The notes beneath the pieces were generated by a model, which worked only from the letters and a program-made list of their open reading frames with translations, had not been told where the DNA came from and searched no databases. From contig BPKC01000001.1 in NCBI GenBank assembly GCA_026004935.1, forward strand, positions 2,765,381-2,829,380: DNA of 64,000 bases, written 5' to 3'. Source of the stretch: Rhodothalassiaceae bacterium (lineage in GTDB: Bacteria; Pseudomonadota; Alphaproteobacteria; Sphingomonadales; Rhodothalassiaceae). A program made the translations under genes and the position numbers. Of this stretch, positions 46,466-55,804 are shown piece by piece (the first letter of the stretch is position 1; each line of letters starts with the position of its first letter).

Positions 46466-46704
46466 CGATGTCCCCTTCGCACCTCGTGCCGGCCGCTCCT
46501 CGAAGCAACGCGGCGATCCTCCGGCCTCCCGCCTTCCGGTTGTCATTCTAGCATATTCCCCCACGACGCGCGAATCCCGCCGGCTCCTCAGGCGGGATTG
46601 GCCGCCGTCTGCCGCCTCGGCATGTCCTGCGCCGGATCACGGCGCGAAACCGGCCGGCGGCAACGTCACCCCTCGCACCGGTGCTCTGCCCTGCCGCCTG
46701 CTGG
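46466..46704. other. Gene-free flank between PAS_5 copy 2 and repeat array 2
   Basis: No coding frame with support. It has an AT-richer patch near 46545-46560 (TCATTCTAGCATATTC) that could hold the PAS_5 promoter on the minus strand. Confidence 0.35.
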
Positions 46705-47601
46705 ATCCGCCGGTCAAGCCGGCGGATGACGAAGAAAGGGATGGATCCGCCGAACGAGCCGGCAGGTGACGCCCTCCCCAACACGTCGTTCGCCGGCCTG
46801 ACCGGCGAACCCATCGGGCGGGGACGGCAGCTCCGACGGCGGTAATCGGCCCCGCCGTCTGCTGGACCCGCCGATCAAGTCGGCGGGTGACGTGGGAAAA
46901 AGGGCGCCTGCGGGTGACGCACTCCCAATCGCGTCGTTCGCCGACTTGATCGGCGAACCCATCGGGCAGGGACGGCAGCTCCGACGGCGGCAATTGGCCC
47001 CGCCGTCTGCTGGACCCGCCGATCAAGTCGGCGGGTGACGAGGAAAAAATCGAGCCGGCGGGTGACGTTCGGGAGGGGACGACGGCGGGTGACGCACTCC
47101 CAATCGCGTCGTTCGCCGGCTTGACCGGCGAACCCATCGGGCGGGGACGGCAGCTCCGACGGCGGTAATCGGCCCCACCGGCGGCTGGACCCGCCGATCA
47201 AGTCGGCGGGTGACGAGGAAAAAATCGAGCCGGCGGGTGACGTGGGCGAAAGGGCGCCTGCGGGTGACGCACTCCCAATCGCGTCGTTCGCCGGCCTGAC
47301 CGGCGAACCCATCGGGCGGGGACACAATTCCCGACACCGGGGGTTGGCTCTGCCTCCTGCCGGATCCGCCGGTCAAGCCGGCGGATGACGAAGGAAGAGG
47401 GAGCAGGTGGGTGACGACGAGGGGCGGCCGGATCCGCCGATCAAGCCGGCGGGTGACGATGGGTAGGGCGCACTGGCGGGTGGCCCTCTCCTCTCGCGTC
47501 GTTCGCCGGCCTGACCGGCGAACCCATCGGGCGGGGACACAATTCCCGACACCGGGGGTTGGCTCTGCCTCCTGCCGGATCCGCCGGTCAAGCCGGCGTG
47601 G
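46705..47601. repeat. REP/BIME-like palindrome array 2
   Basis: About 900 bp of alternating 23-bp palindromes. Type B copies lie at 46705, 46866, 47014, 47189, 47364, 47432 and 47579, with degenerate ones near 46744 and half copies near 47052. Type A copies lie at 46788, 46936, 47111, 47286 and 47501. Between them are conserved spacers (CCCATCGGGCGGGGACGGCA, CGCACTCCCAATCGCGTC). Variants keep pairing: type B at 46866, 47014 and 47189 has ACCCGCCGA with TCGGCGGGT, and type A at 46936 has GTTCGCCGA with TCGGCGAAC. Same family as the array at 32313-32827. No transposase here. Confidence 0.9.
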
Positions 47602-47646
47602 GACAGGCAAGCGGACCGGCCGATCGACGCCGGAAAGCCCGGCCGC

Positions 47647-48201
47647 TCAGCCCGCCGGCGCCTGGCGGATGCGGGGCAGGAGCTCCGCGAAATTGCAGGG
47701 CCGGCAGCGGCAGTCGAGCTGCCACTTGAGGATGCCCTCCCAGGCGTCCCGGCAGGCGCCGGGGCTGCCGGGCAGCGCGAACACGAGGGTGCCGCGGGCG
47801 AGCCCCGCAAGCGCCCGCGACTGCACCGTGGCCGGCCCGATGCTGCGGTAGGACAGCATCCGGAACAGCTCGCCGAAGCCGGGGATCGGCTTGTCGAAGA
47901 GCGGCTCCAGCACCTCGGGCGTGACGTCGCGCAGGGTGATCCCCGTGCCGCCCGTGGTGATGACCACGTCGACATCTTCGTCGGCAAGCCAGCGGCGCAC
48001 CGCCGTCTCGATCTCCGCGGGTTCGTCACGCACGATGCGCCGGTCGACGAGGCGGTGTCCGGCCGCACGCACCGCCTCGGCCAGCCAGGCCCCCGAGCGG
48101 TCGCTCGTCTGATCGCGGGTGTCCGAGATCGTCAGCACCGCGATCCCGAGGGGCGTGAAGGCGATGCCGTCATCAAGCCGCGGCGTCACGGGTTCCAGCA
48201 C
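47647..48201 (-). CDS. moaB: Molybdenum cofactor biosynthesis protein B
   Basis: 184 residues, MoaB/Mog fold; adenylates or helps process molybdopterin. LGIAVLTISDTRDQTSDRSG at the N-terminus, VDVVITTGGTGITLRDVTPEVLEPLF in the middle (the molybdopterin-binding GGTG), and LARGTLVFALPGSPGACRDAWEGIL near the end. GTG start at 48201 with GGAAGGA about 9 nt upstream. No other moa/moe genes nearby. It ends next to repeat array 2 and follows slt by 18 bp. Confidence 0.92.
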   Translation of the reverse strand: MLEPVTPRLDDGIAFTPLGIAVLTISDTRDQTSDRSGAWLAEAVRAAGHRLVDRRIVRDEPAEIETAVRRWLADEDVDVVITTGGTGITLRDVTPEVLEPLFDKPIPGFGELFRMLSYRSIGPATVQSRALAGLARGTLVFALPGSPGACRDAWEGILKWQLDCRCRPCNFAELLPRIRQAPAG

Positions 48202-48219
48202 CGGGTCCGTTCCTTCCCG

Positions 48220-50193
48220 TCACCTTGCACCGGCCGCCGCCGCGCCCGCGTCGGCCAGAGCCGGCGTCTTCTCTTCGTCCAGCGGCTCATAGACCGGCCA
48301 GGCGCCCGAGGCCAGGGCATCGAGGCTGGGCACCTCCTGGCCGAGCTGCAGCCGATAGAGCCAGAGGTTGGCGAGCACCCGCTCGATGTAGTCGCGGGTC
48401 TCGGCGATCGGGATCGCCTCGATGAACATCAGGGGATCCTCGCCGGTCTGCAGGGTCCGCCGCCAGCGCTGGAGATTGCCGGGGCCAGCGTTGTAGGCGG
48501 CGGCGAGCAGCACGAGGCTGCGGCCCACCGGTTCGAGATCGAGCAGATAGGTGATGTACTGCTGGCCGACGGCCATGTTGAAGGCCGGATCGTAGAGCCG
48601 GCTGCGCTGCCAGCGCAGGCTGCGGTCGCCTGTCACATAGCTGGCGGTGGCCGGCATCACCTGCATCAGGCCCGATGCCCCGACGCGCGAGCGGGCCTTC
48701 GTGCGGAACTTGGATTCCTGGCGCATGAAGGCGAACAGCAGCGCGCGGTCCACCTTGAAGCCGCCTTCGGGCTCCCAGTCCGGCAGCGGATAGCGCATCG
48801 CGGCGGTCACCGTCTCGTCGGAGAGCAGCCGGGTGAGCGCAAGCTGGCTTGCCGGAAGCTTCAGCGCCGAGGCGAGCGCGGCGAGCGCCGGCCAGTCGGC
48901 ATCCTCGCTGCGCGCGAGCAGCAGACGCATCTCCTCGTCGGCCTTGTGCGCCTCGCCCACCTCGGCGAGCGCGAGGATCCGGCGCACGGCCGCCCGTTCC
49001 ATGAGCCGGTCGAGACTGGCCGGATCGAGCCCGGGGCGGCGCCAGTCGAACGCGAGGGGATCGCCGAGAAGACGCAGGGCGATGAGGCCGTAGAAGCTTT
49101 CGCGCTGGCGCGCCGCGCGCCGCAGCATCGCGGCCGCCCGCCCGCTCTCGCCCAGACGCCAGGCCGCCCTTGCCGCCCAGAAGGCGGCGGCCGCCCGCTC
49201 GCCCGGGCTTCCCGCCTCCGCCGCCAGACGGAAGAGCGCGTCGGCCATCTCCATGCGGCCGAGCCGGAAGGCCGCAAGCCCGCCGTACCAGCCGAGATCA
49301 TGGGCGATCGCCGGTGCCGACTCCTCGCGGCCGATGTCGGCGAGCGCCAGCGCCTTCCCGTCGTCGCCGGCAAGGAAGTAGGCCTTGGCGAGAAGGCCGA
49401 AGGCCGCGGCGATCTCATCGGGGCCGAGCAGCCCGGTGCGCAGCATCGCCCAGCTGTAGCGCTCCGCATGCTCGAGATGCCGGCGGCGGATCTCGCGGGC
49501 GAGCCTGCCGAAGAATGCCCGCACCTCCCGCTCCTCCTGCGCCGCGCGCGGCGGGCGCGGCGGGCCCGCCGGGCCGTCCCCGTCCGCGGCCTCCGGCTCC
49601 GCCGGCCGGAAGGGAAGCGCCGCCGACGGCGGGCGCGGCGGCCGCGCGTTGCGGCCGCCCCGGCGCAGCGCCAGCCGGTAGACGGCCTCCGCGCCCGGAT
49701 GATCGCGGTAGTGCCTGAGCCAGTCTCTGAGCTCCGCATAGCGCGCGCGATAGGCCGTCGGATGCATGAGCCGCTGGTGGAGCACATGGCCCATGAGGAT
49801 CCGGTCATCGAGCTGCCTGATCAGGCGATCGGCCTCGTGCCAGCGGCCGGCGCGCTGCAGCGCGAAGATCTCGCGGTAGCGCGCGACATCCGCATCCGAA
49901 AGCACCCGCGGCAGGCTCACCTCCGGCAGCTCGGCGGCGATCTCGGCCGCCTCCTCGCCCTGATCGTCGTCCCGTCCGGCAACTTGCGCGGAATCCGCGG
50001 CCGGATCCGCGTCCGGCTGCGCCGCCGTCTGATCCAAGATCTCCCCGGCAGGCGACGAAGACGGCGGCGGTTGGAGGCGGGCATCCTTCGCCGCGGCCTC
50101 CTGCGCGCACGCGGGCGCGATGCCCCCGGCCGCGCCGGCGCAAGCCGCGGCAAGAAGCGCCGCGATGATCCCTCCCCGCGCGATGACGCCCAT
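48220..50193 (-). CDS. slt: Soluble lytic murein transglycosylase
   Basis: 657 residues. Cleaves peptidoglycan glycan strands with 1,6-anhydro product formation in the periplasm. Signal peptide (GGIIAALLAAACAGAAGGIAPACAQ), a low-complexity linker to about 85, a long superhelical U-domain, then the SLT domain with FAFMRQESKFRTKARSRVGASGLMQVMPATA. Glu in RQES is catalytic. AAYNAGPGNLQRWRR and ETRDYIERVLANLWLYR complete the fold. ATG 50193 begins the signal peptide, although its ribosome site is weak. Same strand as moaB and the glycosylase. Confidence 0.92.
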   Translation of the reverse strand: MGVIARGGIIAALLAAACAGAAGGIAPACAQEAAAKDARLQPPPSSSPAGEILDQTAAQPDADPAADSAQVAGRDDDQGEEAAEIAAELPEVSLPRVLSDADVARYREIFALQRAGRWHEADRLIRQLDDRILMGHVLHQRLMHPTAYRARYAELRDWLRHYRDHPGAEAVYRLALRRGGRNARPPRPPSAALPFRPAEPEAADGDGPAGPPRPPRAAQEEREVRAFFGRLAREIRRRHLEHAERYSWAMLRTGLLGPDEIAAAFGLLAKAYFLAGDDGKALALADIGREESAPAIAHDLGWYGGLAAFRLGRMEMADALFRLAAEAGSPGERAAAAFWAARAAWRLGESGRAAAMLRRAARQRESFYGLIALRLLGDPLAFDWRRPGLDPASLDRLMERAAVRRILALAEVGEAHKADEEMRLLLARSEDADWPALAALASALKLPASQLALTRLLSDETVTAAMRYPLPDWEPEGGFKVDRALLFAFMRQESKFRTKARSRVGASGLMQVMPATASYVTGDRSLRWQRSRLYDPAFNMAVGQQYITYLLDLEPVGRSLVLLAAAYNAGPGNLQRWRRTLQTGEDPLMFIEAIPIAETRDYIERVLANLWLYRLQLGQEVPSLDALASGAWPVYEPLDEEKTPALADAGAAAAGAR

Positions 50194-50219
50194 CCGGACC
50201 GTCCGTCTCCCTGCCTGCG

Positions 50220-51092
50220 TCACGTGATGCCGAGCTCGGCCATCCTGTCCTTGAGCGCGAGCAGATCGCGCCAGAACAGCGCCTTCGCCTGCGGCTGGCG
50301 CAGAAGATAGGCCGGATGGAAGAGCGCAAGCAAGGGAATGGGCCCGAGCTCCGGGTCCTCGTAGGTGAACCAGCGGCCTCTGAGCCGCATCACGCCCTCG
50401 CCGCGCTCCAGCAGCAGCTGCGCGGCGGTTCCGCCGAGGGTGACGATGATCTTCGGCCGCTTGAGGGTGATGTGCCGGCGCACGAAGGGCAGGCAGGCGG
50501 CGGTCTCCACCGGCGTCGGCTTGCGGTTGCCGGGCGGACGCCAGAACAGCACGTTCGTGATGTAGAAGTTGCGCGCGCGCGCGAGCCCGATCCAGGCGAT
50601 CATGCGGTCGAGCAGCCGGCCGCTGGCGCCGACGAAGGGCAGGCCCTGCTGGTCCTCCTCCGCCCCCGGCGCCTCGCCGATCGCCATCACCGGGGCGTCG
50701 CGCGCGCCGTCGGCGAAGACGGTGCTGATCGCCGTGCGCTTCAGGGCGCAGCCCTCGAAGGCGCGCACCGCCGCCTCGAGCGCGTCGAGATCCGCGCAGG
50801 CCGCCGCAAGGCGCGCGGCCTCGTCTCCGCCCAGATCGAGACCCGCCTCGATCCCCGTCCGGCGCGGCGGCACGGCAGGCCGCTCGCGGGATGGCCGCAC
50901 CGCCGGGGCGGGCGCATGCGCCCGGCGCGCCGGAGGCTCCGGCCGCGGCCGCGGCACCGGCCCCAGCGCGAAGCTCTCGCCCGGCGAGGGCGCCGTCGCC
51001 GCATCCACGCCCTGTTCGAGATGCCAGGCGAGCAGCGTTTCCACCGCCTGCACGAGCCGCGGGTCCGGGCCCGCGGCGCCCTCTGCCGTCAT
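50220..51092 (-). CDS. Uracil-DNA glycosylase, family 4-like
   Basis: 290 residues. Removes uracil from DNA. After a Pro/Arg-rich, poorly conserved N-terminus (1-110) the domain shows VMAIGEAPGAEEDQQGLPFVGASGRLLDRMI, YITNVLFWRPPGNRKPTPVETAACLPFV, IIVTLGGTAAQLLL and ALFHPAYLLRQPQAK. GEAPG and HPAYLL are the family-4/5 active-site motifs. Two cysteines (FEGCAL and AACLPF) are at iron-sulfur ligand positions; others were not identified. GGAGAGG is 6 nt before ATG 51092 but abuts ATG 51098, so 51092 is preferred. Confidence 0.88.
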   Translation of the reverse strand: MTAEGAAGPDPRLVQAVETLLAWHLEQGVDAATAPSPGESFALGPVPRPRPEPPARRAHAPAPAVRPSRERPAVPPRRTGIEAGLDLGGDEAARLAAACADLDALEAAVRAFEGCALKRTAISTVFADGARDAPVMAIGEAPGAEEDQQGLPFVGASGRLLDRMIAWIGLARARNFYITNVLFWRPPGNRKPTPVETAACLPFVRRHITLKRPKIIVTLGGTAAQLLLERGEGVMRLRGRWFTYEDPELGPIPLLALFHPAYLLRQPQAKALFWRDLLALKDRMAELGIT

Positions 51093-51273
51093 CGCCATCC
51101 TCTCCAAACCGGGCAGCCCGCCGGACGCCATGGCTTCCTGATAGCATTTGACCCCCCGTCGCCGCCAAGGGCATAAGCGAAAGAAACGATGCGCGGTCCG
51201 GGGAGGCGACGCGCAAGGGGCGCCGGCCGATCTCGGCCGGCCGCTCCGTGGGGCACAGGAAGGATGGTGCGGG

Positions 51274-52932
51274 ATGACGCGCGAATCGATGGATTTCGAC
51301 GTCGTGATCGTGGGCGCCGGACCGGCGGGGCTGGCGGCGGCGATCCGCCTCAAGCAGCTGGCGGACGAGGCGGGCCGCGAGCTTGCGGTGTGCGTCATCG
51401 AGAAGGGCTCGGAGGTGGGCGCCCACATCCTATCGGGCGCCGTCGTCGATCCCGTCGGCCTCGACCGGCTGATCCCGGACTGGCGCGAGCGGCCGGACTG
51501 TCCGCTCAAGGTCGCGGTCTCCCGCACGGAGCACTGGTTCCTCGGCGAGCGCGGCTCGTTTTCGATGCCGCATTTCCTGCTGCCGCCGATGATGTCGAAC
51601 CGCGGCTGCTACACCGGCTCGCTCGGCAATCTCTGCCGCTGGCTGGCGGGCATCGCGGAGTCGATGGGGGTCGAGGTCTATGCGGGCTTTGCGGCCGCCG
51701 AGGTGCTCTTCGACGATGAGGGCCGGGTCACCGGTGTGGCGACCGGCGACATGGGCCTGTCCCGCCGCGGCGAGAAGAAGCCGACCTATACGCCGGGCGT
51801 GGAGCTGAAGGCCCGCTATACCCTGTTCGCCGAAGGCGTGCGCGGCTCGCTGTCGAAGATGCTGATCCGCCGCTTCAAGCTGCGCGAGGGCCGGGATCCC
51901 CAGACCTACGCCATCGGTCTGAAGGAGCTGTGGGAAATTCCGCCCGAAAAGCATCGCGAGGGCCTCGTCATCCACACCCAGGGCTGGCCGCTCAAGGATG
52001 TCGCCGGCGGCGGCTTCATCTATCACCAGGAGAACAACCAGCTTGCGATCGGCTTCGTGGTCGCGCTGGACTACGAGAACCCGCATCTTTCGCCCTTCGA
52101 CGAGTTCCAGCGCTTCAAGACGCATCCCAGGGTGCGCGCGATGCTGGAGGGCGGCCGGCGCATCGCCTATGGCGCGCGCGCCATCAACGAGGGCGGCTTC
52201 CAGTCGATCCCGAAGCTGGTCTTTCCCGGCGGGGCGCTGATCGGCTGCGCGGCCGGCTTCGTCAACGTCCCGCGGATCAAGGGCTCGCACAACGCGATGC
52301 TGACCGGGATGCTGGCGGCCGAGGCCGCCTTCGCGGCGATCGCGGAAGGGCGCGCCCATGACGAGCTTGCGGCCTACCCGGCCGCGCTGGAGCGCTCGCC
52401 GGTGTGGAAGGAGCTGAAGGCGGTGCGCAACGCCCGGCCCGCGCTGGAGCGCTTCGGGACCTGGGGCGGCACGCTCTATGCCGGCCTCGAGCTGTGGCTG
52501 CACGCGCTGGGGCTGGGCTTTCTCGTGCCGTGGACCTTCCACCACCGCGGCGAGGACCATGCGAAGACGGGCCGCGCCAGCGAGCACGAGCCCATCGCCT
52601 ATCCGAAGCCCGACGGGGTGATCACCTTCGACAAGCTGTCCAGCGTCTTCCTGTCGAACACCAATCACGAGGAGGACCAGCCGATTCACCTCCAGCTCAA
52701 GGATCCGGAACGGCCCGTGACGGTGAACTGGCCCGAATTCGCGGCACCCGAGGAACGCTACTGTCCGGCCGGCGTCTACGAGATCATCGGCAAGGAGGAG
52801 GGCCGGCCCCGGCTGCAGATCAACGCCCAGAACTGCGTCCACTGCAAGACCTGCGACATCAAGGACGTGACGCAGAACATCAACTGGGTCGTTCCCGAGG
52901 GCGGCGGCGGCCCGAACTACCCGAACATGTAG
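51274..52932 (+). CDS. Electron-transfer flavoprotein:ubiquinone oxidoreductase
   Basis: Passes electrons from ETF (fatty-acid and amino-acid oxidation) to ubiquinone at the membrane. 552 residues. FAD motif DVVIVGAGPAGLAAAIRLKQ right after the start, EKGSEVGAHILSGAVV, then YTPGVELKARYTLFAEGVRGSLSK. The C-terminal 4Fe-4S site is CPAGVYEI with INAQNCVHCKTCDIKD, followed by the family ending GGGGPNYPNM. All four Fe-S cysteines are present. ATG 51274 has AGGAAGGA 9 nt upstream. Fits functionally with the beta-oxidation gene at the left edge, though not adjacent. Confidence 0.96.
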   Translation: MTRESMDFDVVIVGAGPAGLAAAIRLKQLADEAGRELAVCVIEKGSEVGAHILSGAVVDPVGLDRLIPDWRERPDCPLKVAVSRTEHWFLGERGSFSMPHFLLPPMMSNRGCYTGSLGNLCRWLAGIAESMGVEVYAGFAAAEVLFDDEGRVTGVATGDMGLSRRGEKKPTYTPGVELKARYTLFAEGVRGSLSKMLIRRFKLREGRDPQTYAIGLKELWEIPPEKHREGLVIHTQGWPLKDVAGGGFIYHQENNQLAIGFVVALDYENPHLSPFDEFQRFKTHPRVRAMLEGGRRIAYGARAINEGGFQSIPKLVFPGGALIGCAAGFVNVPRIKGSHNAMLTGMLAAEAAFAAIAEGRAHDELAAYPAALERSPVWKELKAVRNARPALERFGTWGGTLYAGLELWLHALGLGFLVPWTFHHRGEDHAKTGRASEHEPIAYPKPDGVITFDKLSSVFLSNTNHEEDQPIHLQLKDPERPVTVNWPEFAAPEERYCPAGVYEIIGKEEGRPRLQINAQNCVHCKTCDIKDVTQNINWVVPEGGGGPNYPNM

Positions 52933-52945
52933 GCGGAGGACGGGA

Positions 52946-54739
52946 ATGGCCCGGGCCGGTTGCGAGGACGGCGCAGCCCCGCCTGCCGCATCGGCGGGCG
53001 GCGGACGCCGTGCCGGCCGGCGGGCGGCCGGCGCGCGGCCTCTGCTCGCGGCGGGGCTGCTGCTTGCGCTGCTCGCCGCCTGCAGCCACGCGCCGCGGCA
53101 CGCCGCCGTCACCCCCGACCCGCTGGCGAGCTATGTGAAGGCACGCATGGCGGAAAGGCTCGCCGCGCCGGGTGCCGGCACGCTGTTCCTGCAGGCGGCG
53201 GCCGGCGGGCTCGACGACGAGCGCGTGCGCCAATCCGCCCTGTTCCACCTCATCCTCGAAGGCCGCATGGGCGAGGCCGAGCGTCTCGCCCGGGCGATGC
53301 CGGGCGCAGACGAGGGCGACGACCTGCCGCGCCTGATCGTGGTGCTGGCGCATCTGCGCGCGGGCGAGGGAGCGGCCGCGCTTGCGGCCATCGAGGGCCT
53401 GCGCGCGCGCGGCTTCGGCCAGGTCGTCCGGCCGGTGCTCGAGGCCTGGGCGGCGGCGCTGGCCGGCGATGCCGACCGGGCCCTTCAGGCGCTCAGACCG
53501 CTCGAGAGCCGTTACGGCCTCGCCGTCCATGTGAAGATGGAACGCGCCCTCCTGCTCGACTTCCTCGGGCAGACGGAGCGGGCCGCCACCGCCTACAAGG
53601 GGCTCGTCTACGGCCGCGGCCTGCCCAATCTCGCGCCGCTCATGAGCTATCTCGCGCTGCTCCAGCGCAGCGGCCGCGCCGACGAGGCGAAGACCGTGCT
53701 GGCGGACATGGAGAAGGCCTATCCCGCCAATGCGGTGCTGGCGGATGCCGGGCGGCGGATCGCGGCGGGCGGGCGGGTGCCCGCCTTCGCGGCGAGCCCG
53801 GCCGGCGGGGTCGCGGTCATGCTGCTCGAGCTGGCCGAGGAGATCGCCCGCGAGGACCTGCTCAGGCCCGCGATCATCTATGCGCGGCTCGCGGCCTGGC
53901 TTGCGCCGGAACTCGAGGAGGCGCGGGTGCGCCTCATCGATCTGCTCTCGCGCGCGGACTATCACGACGCGGCGCGGGCGATCGCGGCGACGATCCCCGC
54001 CGCCTCGCCCTGGTGGCCGGCGGCGCGGCGCGCGGCGGCTCTGGCCGAGCGGCGGGCGGGCGACATGGATCGCGCCATCGCGATCCTGCAAGACTATCTC
54101 GCACGCCAGCGTGATGACATCGACAGCTGGATGCTGCTCGGCGACCTGCTGCGGCTCGACGAGCGCTATGCGGATGCGGTCGCCGCCTACGGCCGGGCGA
54201 TCGCGGAGATGGAGCGGCGCGGGCTCGCCCCCGGCTGGTATCCCTATTTCGCCCGCGGCATCGCGCACGAGCGCGGCGGCGACTGGCGGAAGGCGGAGGC
54301 CGACTTCCTCGTCGCGCTGGACAAGAAGCCCGACGAGGCGGATCTGCTCAACTACCTCGGCTACAGCTGGCTCGACCGCGGCATGCGGATCGACGAGGCC
54401 GTGGCCCTGATCGAACGGGCGGCCGAGCTCAAGCCCGACGATGGCGCCATCGTCGACAGCCTGGGCTGGGCCTACTACGTGAAGGGCGAGATCGCGCGTG
54501 CCGTCGAGACCCTTGAGCGGGCCGTGCTGCTGATGCCGAACGATCCCACCATCAACGAGCATCTGGGCGACGCCTACTGGCGCGCCGGGCGCACCCGCGA
54601 GGCCCGCTTCCAGTGGGCCCATGCGCTCGCCTTCGGGCCGGAGCCCGGACGCCGGCCGGTACTGGAACGCAAGCTGAAGCTGGGCCTCAAGGACGCGGAC
54701 GACCGGCGCATCGCGCGCGGCGGGGAGCCGGGCTCGTGA
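52946..54739 (+). CDS. TPR lipoprotein upstream of ispE
   Basis: 597 residues. A long basic N-terminus and a hydrophobic stretch end in the lipobox LLAAC-SH near residue 46, suggesting a lipid-anchored envelope protein. The remainder is tetratricopeptide-like: DMDRAIAILQDYLARQRDDIDSWMLLGDLLRLDERYADAV, ADFLVALDKKPDEADLLNYLGYSWLDRG, AAELKPDDGAIVDSLGWAYYVKGE, AVLLMPNDPTINEHLGDAYWRAGRT. Such proteins commonly precede ispE in alphaproteobacteria. Its stop overlaps the GTG of ispE (GTGA). GGAGG is 6 nt before the ATG. Confidence 0.87.
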   Translation: MARAGCEDGAAPPAASAGGGRRAGRRAAGARPLLAAGLLLALLAACSHAPRHAAVTPDPLASYVKARMAERLAAPGAGTLFLQAAAGGLDDERVRQSALFHLILEGRMGEAERLARAMPGADEGDDLPRLIVVLAHLRAGEGAAALAAIEGLRARGFGQVVRPVLEAWAAALAGDADRALQALRPLESRYGLAVHVKMERALLLDFLGQTERAATAYKGLVYGRGLPNLAPLMSYLALLQRSGRADEAKTVLADMEKAYPANAVLADAGRRIAAGGRVPAFAASPAGGVAVMLLELAEEIAREDLLRPAIIYARLAAWLAPELEEARVRLIDLLSRADYHDAARAIAATIPAASPWWPAARRAAALAERRAGDMDRAIAILQDYLARQRDDIDSWMLLGDLLRLDERYADAVAAYGRAIAEMERRGLAPGWYPYFARGIAHERGGDWRKAEADFLVALDKKPDEADLLNYLGYSWLDRGMRIDEAVALIERAAELKPDDGAIVDSLGWAYYVKGEIARAVETLERAVLLMPNDPTINEHLGDAYWRAGRTREARFQWAHALAFGPEPGRRPVLERKLKLGLKDADDRRIARGGEPGS

Positions 54740-55698
54740 CGGGCTGGAGGGAGGACGCGCCGGCCAAGGTCAATCTCTTCCTCCACGTGACCGGCCGGCG
54801 CGCGGACGGCTACCACCTGCTGGAATCGCTCTTCGTCTATCTCGATCTCGCGGACCGGCTCGAGGCGCGGATCCTGCCGCCGGGCGAGCGCGACCGGCTC
54901 GCCGTTTCGGGGCCCACGGGCGCAGCGCTTCAGGCCGCGGGCGACGACAATCTCGTGCTGCGGGCGGTCCGCGCGCTGCGCAGCCGCCATCGCGCGCTGC
55001 CGCCGCTCGATCTTGCGCTCGTCAAGCGCATCCCCGTGGCGGCCGGACTGGGCGGCGGTTCGGCCGACGCGGCCGCCGCCCTGCGGCTCGGCGTCCGGAT
55101 CCTCCAGTCGCTGGGCGAGCCGGTCGCCGAAGACGGGCTTGCAGCGCTCGCGGTGAATCTCGGCGCGGATGTTCCGCCGGCGCTCACCAGCCGCGCCTGC
55201 CTTGTTGCGGGCATCGGCGAGAGGATCACGCCTCTTCCCGCCGCCCCGGCCTTCGCCGGTCTTCACGTTCTGCTCGTCAATCCGGAGGAGGCGCTGTCCA
55301 CCGCCTCCGTCTTCCGCGCCCATGCCGCATCGGGCCGCCCCTTCCGGCGGCCGCTCGACGGGCCGGATGCGGCGGCCCTTGCCGATCCGCAGGCGCTCGC
55401 GCGCTGGCTCGCGGATGAGACCGGCAATGATCTCGAGGCGGCGGCCGTCCACCTGCTGCCCGCGGTGCGCGAGGTGCTGGATCTGCTGGGTGCGACCGGC
55501 GCGTTGCTCGCGCGCATGAGCGGCAGCGGCGCGACCTGCTTCGCCCTGTTTGCGGATGAGGCGGCGGCGGCCGCGGCGCAAAATGAGATTGCGGCCGCCC
55601 GGCCGCGCTGGTGGACGGCGCTTGCGCGGATTCGGCAATCGTGGCAACAGGACGCGGCGGTGGGAGCCCCGTCCGCGCCCTCCGGCGCGACGGCCTGA
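54736..55698 (+). CDS. ispE: 4-diphosphocytidyl-2-C-methyl-D-erythritol kinase
   Basis: GHMP kinase of the MEP isoprenoid pathway. 320 residues, a little long owing to the C-terminal tail. APAKVNLFLHVTGRRADGYHLLESL is the substrate-binding start, VKRIPVAAGLGGGSADAAAAL the ATP-binding glycine-rich loop, LGADVPPALTSRACL with the catalytic Asp, and LARMSGSGATCFALF the third GHMP motif. GTG start inside the stop of the TPR lipoprotein gene, so translation is coupled. Confidence 0.94.
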   Translation: MTGWREDAPAKVNLFLHVTGRRADGYHLLESLFVYLDLADRLEARILPPGERDRLAVSGPTGAALQAAGDDNLVLRAVRALRSRHRALPPLDLALVKRIPVAAGLGGGSADAAAALRLGVRILQSLGEPVAEDGLAALAVNLGADVPPALTSRACLVAGIGERITPLPAAPAFAGLHVLLVNPEEALSTASVFRAHAASGRPFRRPLDGPDAAALADPQALARWLADETGNDLEAAAVHLLPAVREVLDLLGATGALLARMSGSGATCFALFADEAAAAAAQNEIAAARPRWWTALARIRQSWQQDAAVGAPSAPSGATA

Positions 55699-55804
55699 AC
55701 GGGAATCCTTTCGGCAAGGGAGGGTCTGCGGCGGCTCGGGTGTTGCGCCCATGGCCGCAGTCCCGGCGAGGAAACGCATCAGAACACGGGTGGTGAGACG
55801 GACC

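Noticed and set aside
46705-47601. CRISPR array
   Set aside because: The repeats are two alternating palindrome types, spacers are themselves conserved and of variable length (about 50-150 bp), and no cas genes are present.
46548-47610. Several overlapping 80-195 codon frames on the minus strand within repeat array 2
   Set aside because: They translate the palindromic repeats into recurring Gly/Ser/Arg/Pro strings; no ribosome sites and no independent domain evidence.
48220-51426. A 1068-residue frame joining slt to upstream sequence
   Set aside because: The upper part is an out-of-frame reading of the uracil-DNA glycosylase gene; slt begins with its signal peptide at 50193.
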